Source: Motacilla alba alba (taxonomy: Eukaryota; Chordata; Aves; Passeriformes; Motacillidae). Taken from it: a stretch of 64,000 nucleotides of DNA. The translations under genes were made by a program, and so were the position numbers. Below are positions 59,791 to 64,000 of this stretch, piece after piece. The DNA is taken from the NCBI RefSeq assembly GCF_015832195.1, contig NC_052034.1:6101501-6165500 (forward strand). The letters are read 5' to 3'. Each line of letters begins with the position of its first letter. The first letter of the stretch is position 1. The notes under the pieces were generated by a model. The model was not told where the DNA came from. It made no database searches and worked only from the letters and a program-made list of their open reading frames with translations.

Positions 59791-59899
59791 GTGAGTGCCC
59801 CCGCGGCGGCCGAGAGGGGTTCGGGGCGGCGGCATCCCGAGGGACTCGCCGCTTTCGCAGGGGTGGTGCGGGGTGTCCCCCCAACAGGTCCCCGATGGG

Positions 59900-60480
59900 G
59901 ACACCACCCGCGGGGTGGCCTCAGAGCCTCCTCCCTGCTTTGGGGGCTTGCCCAGAATGGTTTGGGGGACCCCCAGCCATGCATGAGGTTTAGGGGCTCA
60001 CCCCCAGGTGGGTTTAGGATCCCCTTTTGGGGTGTCACCCCTCGGGGTGTTCCCTCCAGGATGGCTTTGCAGTCGCCCCGCATTGAGGATTCCCCCCAGG
60101 GCGGCTTTAGGGTCCCCCCAGCAGTGTGTTTACTTTGGGGGTTCCCTTCAGGGTAGATTTGGGGTACTCCCCCAGCCGTGCATCTACTTTGGAGGTTCCC
60201 CATAGGGTGGCTTTGGAATTCCCCTTGCTTTGGGGTTTCCTCCAGGATGGTTTTGCTGTTTCCTTGCTTTGGGGGTTCCCCCAGTGCGGTTTTGGGGTCC
60301 CCCTGGCTCGGGGGGTTCCCTTCAGGACATTTTTGTGTGCCCCCAGCAGTACTTAGCGCTCTGGGGGCCCCCTCAGCAGGGCTGTGATTTGGGGACACCC
60401 CCCGGGATGGGGTTGAGGTTTCCCCCCGGGCTGTGGGATGCAGTGTTTTGGGTACCCCAAGCAGCGCTCCCACTCTGGGG
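59900..60480. repeat. Degenerate minisatellite in RASA4 intron 1
   Basis: Units of variable length (about 45-60 bp) repeat the theme CTTTGGGGGTTCCC(T/C)CCAGG(G/A)(T/C)GG(T/C)TTTG. The array is diverged enough that copy number is unclear (about 8-10). Confidence 0.75.
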
Positions 60481-61242
60481 GCTCCCCCTGGGGTGCCACG
60501 GGGCAGGGCTGTCCCCACCACCGAGGGACCCTCGCAGGGACCCCCGGACGCGCAGCAGGACCCGGTACCTCTGTCCCCAAAGGAGCAGGGGCTGCCCCGG
60601 TGCTGTGTCCCCAGCTCCATCCCCGGCTCCATCCCACCTGGCTGAGGTCCGGGGGCAGCCCTTGGCTCGGGATTTCCCTCCCAGAAAATCCCGGTGCTCC
60701 CCTCATCGCTCTGATCCTTGTGGGGCGGGATGTAGGGACAGCCCCGGGGTGGCCCCAGCCGCCACCACGGCAGCGGGAAGCTGCTGAGGAGCGCTCGGCA
60801 GCCGGAAAACCAGCAAAAATCCCTGCAGCCGTCATGGAAAAAGAGGATAAACAAGGAAAGAAACATGACTTTTTTTTTTTTTTTTTTCTTTTCTTTTTTT
60901 AAATCCCGTGTGTCAGGGCCTGATTTTTAAATCCCTTGGCACAGCTCCCCGCCGGGGCTGGACCCAGCACGGGCGGGCTCTGCCTTTCGGGGGAGCCGGG
61001 GAGCCGCAGCTTTCCGGACCGCTGCCTTTGGGACGTGGCGCTGGGCCGGGACAGCGGGGAGGGAAACCCGAGCGCGACCTTGGCCGTGGCTGCCCCGGCC
61101 CCTTCCCCGCTGCGCAGCGCCCCGGGGGATCCGGTTCCCTGCCCTGGCACCGCTTTTGGGATCGCTGCTTTCCTCCGGGGAATTCCCTCCGCGCGGCGTC
61201 CCCAGCTGGGACCCTGCCGGCAGCAGCCTGGGGTGATGGAGC

Positions 61243-61752
61243 ACCCCCAGATCCCGAGGGGACCCCCCAGATCCCCAGGATCACCCCCAAATCCCCGGGG
61301 GGAACCCCCAGATCCCCCAGGATCACCCCCAAATCCCCGGGGGGAACCCCCAGGATCACCCCCAAATCCCGGGGGGAACCCCAGGATCACCCCCAAATCC
61401 CGGGGGGAACCTCCAGATCCCCCAGGATCACCCCCAAATCCCTGGGGGGAACCCCCAGGATCACCCCCAAATCCCCGGGGGAACCCCCAGATCCCCCAGG
61501 ATCACCCCAAAATCCCGGGGGGAACCCCCAGATCCCCCAGGATCACCCCCAAATCCCCGGGGGAACCCCCAGATCCCCCAGGATCACCCCCAAATCCCCG
61601 GGGGGAACCCCCAGATCCCCCAGGATCACCCCCAAGTCCCCGGGGGAACCCCCAGATCCCCCAGGATCACCTCCAGATCCCCGGGGGAACCCCCAGATCT
61701 CCCAGAATCACCTCCAGATCCCCGGGGAGAACCCCCAGATCCCCCAGGATTT
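61243..61752. repeat. CCCCCAGATCCCCCAGGATCACCCCCAAATCCCCGGGGGGAA minisatellite in RASA4 intron 1
   Basis: About a dozen copies of a unit of roughly 42 bp, with some shorter copies (about 30 bp) that lack the CAGATCCC block. Each unit contains a C5 tract and a CCCCGGGGG palindrome. C is strongly favoured on the plus strand. Confidence 0.93.
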
Positions 61753-61849
61753 GGCTCAGAGAGTTACGGGAGCCCCCCCAGCTGAGGCTGCCAAATGTTC
61801 CCCTGGTCTTTATCCCAGGAAAGCAAGGAAAAGGATCTGCCAGATTTTT

Positions 61850-62540
61850 TTTTGAATGGTTTTAAATATTTTCATTTCCTTTATTTAGTATTGATTTTTT
61901 AATGTGACATTTAATTTCTTCTATTTGAATTTCTGGTTTATTATTTATTTATTTTATTGGATTCTTTGAAGGTTGGGATAATAAATAACGCAATTAATTT
62001 TTAATCTTTAATTTATTCAAATCTATTCTATTTTTATTTCAGTATTTTCACTTTTTACCTTTTTATTTCATTATTTTTTAAAATTCTTTTTTATTTGCCT
62101 TTTTTCCCTTTTTTCCACTTCTTTATTGTTAATTTCTTCACTTATTATTCCTTGCTTTATTTTATTGTTTTATTTTATTGTTTTATTTTATTATTTTATT
62201 GTTTTATTTTATTATTTTATTTTATTGTTTTATTTTATTGTTTTATTTTTTATTTTATTTTTTATTCTTTTTTATTATTTTAAAAAATTTTCTTCTATTT
62301 TTCTTCTATTTTTCTTCTATTTTTCTTCTATTTTTCTTCTATTTTTAAAGTTATATTTTACATTTTTCATTCAATTTTAATTTTGCTTTCCTTTTTTATT
62401 TCTATTTTTTATTTTACTTTAATTTTCCTTGATTTTTTTAAAATTCTATTTTTTTAAAAATTCTATTCCACTTCAATTTATCATTCCATTTTCCCCCTTT
62501 CATTTTCAGTTCCACTTTTTATTTCCATTTTTATTTGCTT
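61850..62540. repeat. T-rich low-complexity block
   Basis: About 700 bp that is mostly T with A and little G or C. It includes TATTTTATTG arrays (62,155-62,260) and six copies of an 11-bp TTCTTCTATTT-type unit (about 62,288-62,346). It stands between very GC-rich sequences on both sides, so the base composition changes sharply at both edges. Confidence 0.92.
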
Positions 62541-63021
62541 ATTCCCACCACCCCCAGGGCAGATCAGCGCACCAGTTAATCTTTAATTCCCTCCCTGCGC
62601 GGCTCTGCTGCCCGAGGGGCGGCTGCGGGTTCCTTCCCCCTTTCCCCATCCTGCCCGGGCTCATTTCCTCTTTCCAAAGCCCTTCCCCTTTCCAGCTGCT
62701 TCCCGCACCCAGCGGTGCCCGGGCCAGCCCCGCACCCACCGCAGCGCCACCAACCCCCGGCGACATCCCGGGAGGGGACGCGGGGATTGCTCCTCACCTG
62801 TCCCCAGAGGCTGCGCGGCGGCTCGGGCACCTCCGCGGGCGGATCCTGCCCGTGCTGGCTGCGAATCCCTGGAAAACGCCCTGGCCGTGCCGGGTGTCCC
62901 CGCGCTGGGTCGGGGCTTCGCCGCGCGTTGCCGGGCGCGGCTGGAGCCGTTCCCGTCCCGCTGCCCGCTGCCGGGGCTTGGCACGATGGGCGGCAAATGC
63001 AGCGCGGGGCTCCGCCGGACC

Positions 63022-63175
63022 GAGCGGGAGCGGCTCCCTGCGAACCCCCCTGGCAGGGCTGGCATGGAGCGGGAGCGGCTCCCTGCGAACCACCCTGGCA
63101 GGGCTGATCGGAGCGGGAGCGGCTCCCTGCGAACCCCCCTGGCAGGGCTGAACGGAGCGGGAGCGGCTCCCGGCG
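63022..63175. repeat. 44/45-bp minisatellite, 3.5 copies
   Basis: Units begin GAGCGGGAGCGGCTCCCTGC at 63,022, 63,067, 63,111 and 63,155 (last copy partial), with spacing 45, 44 and 44 bp. The period shift between copies 1 and 2 moves the reading frame. Confidence 0.95.
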
Positions 63176-63284
63176 ACCTGCTGCGCCCCGGCCCCGCCGG
63201 GAACCGGGGTGACTGTGCTACCCGGGGTCACAGCCCGGAGAAATCCCTGCTGCAGTGTTGGCAGGGCAGGGAGCCTCCCAAACC

Positions 63285-63960
63285 CTTTCAGTCCCCTCCA
63301 ACCTCTTTTTAATCCCCCAAAACCCCTTTCAGTCCCCTCAAAACCCTTTCAGTCCCATCTCATCCCTTCTGAATCCCCCAAAATCGTTTTCAGTCCCCTC
63401 AAAACCCCTTTCAGTCCCCTCAAAACCCTTTCAGTCCCATCTCATCCCTTCTGAATCCCCCAAAATCGTTTTCAGTCCCCTTCAAAACCCTTTCAGTCCC
63501 CTCCCACCCCTTTTGAATCCCCCAAAGCACCTTCTGATTCCCCACAAGAACCCTTTCAATCCTCCTCAAAACCATTTCAGAACTCGCCAACCCCTTTTCA
63601 ATCCCCCAAAACCCCTTTCAGTCCCCTTCAAAACCCTTTAAGTCCCCTCCAACCTCTTTTGAATCCCCCAAAACCCTTTTCAGTCCCCCTCAAAACCCTT
63701 TAAATCCCTTCTAACTCCTTTTGATTTCCCCAAAACACTTTCAGTTCCCACCAACCCCTTTTGATTCCCCCAAACCACCTTCTGATTCCCCCCAAGGACC
63801 CTTTCAATCCTCCTCAAAACCATTTCTGTTACCTCCAACCTCTTTTGAATTCCCCCAAAACCCTTTCAGTCCCCTCCATCTCCTTCAGTCCCTCCAAAAC
63901 CCCTTTGGATTCCCCCAGATTCTTTCAGTTGTCCCCAAAACCCTTTCAATCCTCCCAGTA
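63285..63960. repeat. CAAAACCCTTTCAGTCCCCT-type array at window end
   Basis: About 675 bp of short imperfect units combining CTCAAAACCCTTTCAGTCCC with CCAACCTCTTTTGAATCCCCC variants. Two consecutive segments near 63,340-63,480 repeat a higher-order unit of about 95 bp. The plus strand is C/T/A-rich and G-poor. The array may continue past the window. Confidence 0.92.
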
Positions 63961-64000
63961 GCTGCCTCTCAGCCTCCCTATATTTGGGATGTGGAAATCA

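Noticed and set aside
58387..59907. A 506-codon minus-strand open frame rich in PLCPRSVP
   Set aside because: Produced by the 12-bp minisatellite and GC-rich flanks. It overlaps the RASA4 promoter and first exon on the other strand and shows no known domain.
60908..61865. Open frames of over 300 codons with PPRSPGSPPNPRGE repeats (collagen-like look)
   Set aside because: Translation of the C-rich 42-bp minisatellite in RASA4 intron 1. Other frames of the same DNA are equally open and no start or splice evidence exists.
1..64000. Prokaryotic features (CRISPR arrays, operons, insertion sequences, riboswitches)
   Set aside because: The tandem repeats have no spacer-repeat structure of CRISPR type. 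Spliced vertebrate genes, CpG islands and CR1 elements show this is animal nuclear DNA. No tRNA or rRNA gene was recognised.

Overview
This is vertebrate nuclear DNA, almost certainly from a bird and perhaps a passerine. Genes are split by GT-AG introns, promoters sit in CpG islands, CR1 non-LTR retrotransposon 3' ends (ending ...TTCCAACCCAAACCATTCTATG) recur, and there is a complete solo LTR of an avian endogenous retrovirus type. I recognise five genes from their translated exons: SSC4D (minus strand, 3' part off the left edge), DTX2 (complete), UPK3B (complete), a UPK3BL1-type uroplakin (complete) and the first coding exon of RASA4 (rest off the right edge).

Layout. 1-5,080: 5' half of SSC4D, with a signal-peptide exon, a 36-nt linker exon and the first SRCR domain; a 24-bp minisatellite lies in its second intron. 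5,081-15,840: gene-free spacer between divergent SSC4D and DTX2, holding CR1 pieces, a 128-bp tandem duplication, an AT-rich hexanucleotide array and a 1-kb G-poor repeat array that stops at the DTX2 CpG island. 15,840-50,510: DTX2, with a GC-box/NRF1/CCAAT promoter, a non-coding 5' part and nine coding exons giving 596 aa (two WWE domains, a RING and the Deltex C-terminal domain). The solo LTR lies in the intron after coding exon 2. 53,269-54,931 and 55,359-57,257: two uroplakin-3b family genes in tandem, six exons each with the same splice phases. From 59,726: RASA4 exon 1 behind a CCAAT/GC-box promoter and a G-quadruplex-prone minisatellite, followed by an intron made largely of minisatellites and low-complexity DNA.

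The genes are not an operon. SSC4D would be a secreted scavenger-receptor-type protein, DTX2 a Notch-pathway E3 ubiquitin ligase, the uroplakins type I membrane glycoproteins and RASA4 a calcium-responsive Ras GAP. Their grouping is conserved synteny: in humans, SSC4D-ZP3-DTX2-UPK3B sit at 7q11.23 and UPK3BL1-RASA4 at 7q22.1, so this window keeps as one block what is split in humans, and without ZP3.

The most unusual signal is the C-terminus of UPK3B: its last about 30 codons and its stop codon lie in an antisense CR1 fragment. Exon boundaries were read by eye from splice consensus, reading phase and remembered family sequences; no alignment or transcript data were available.
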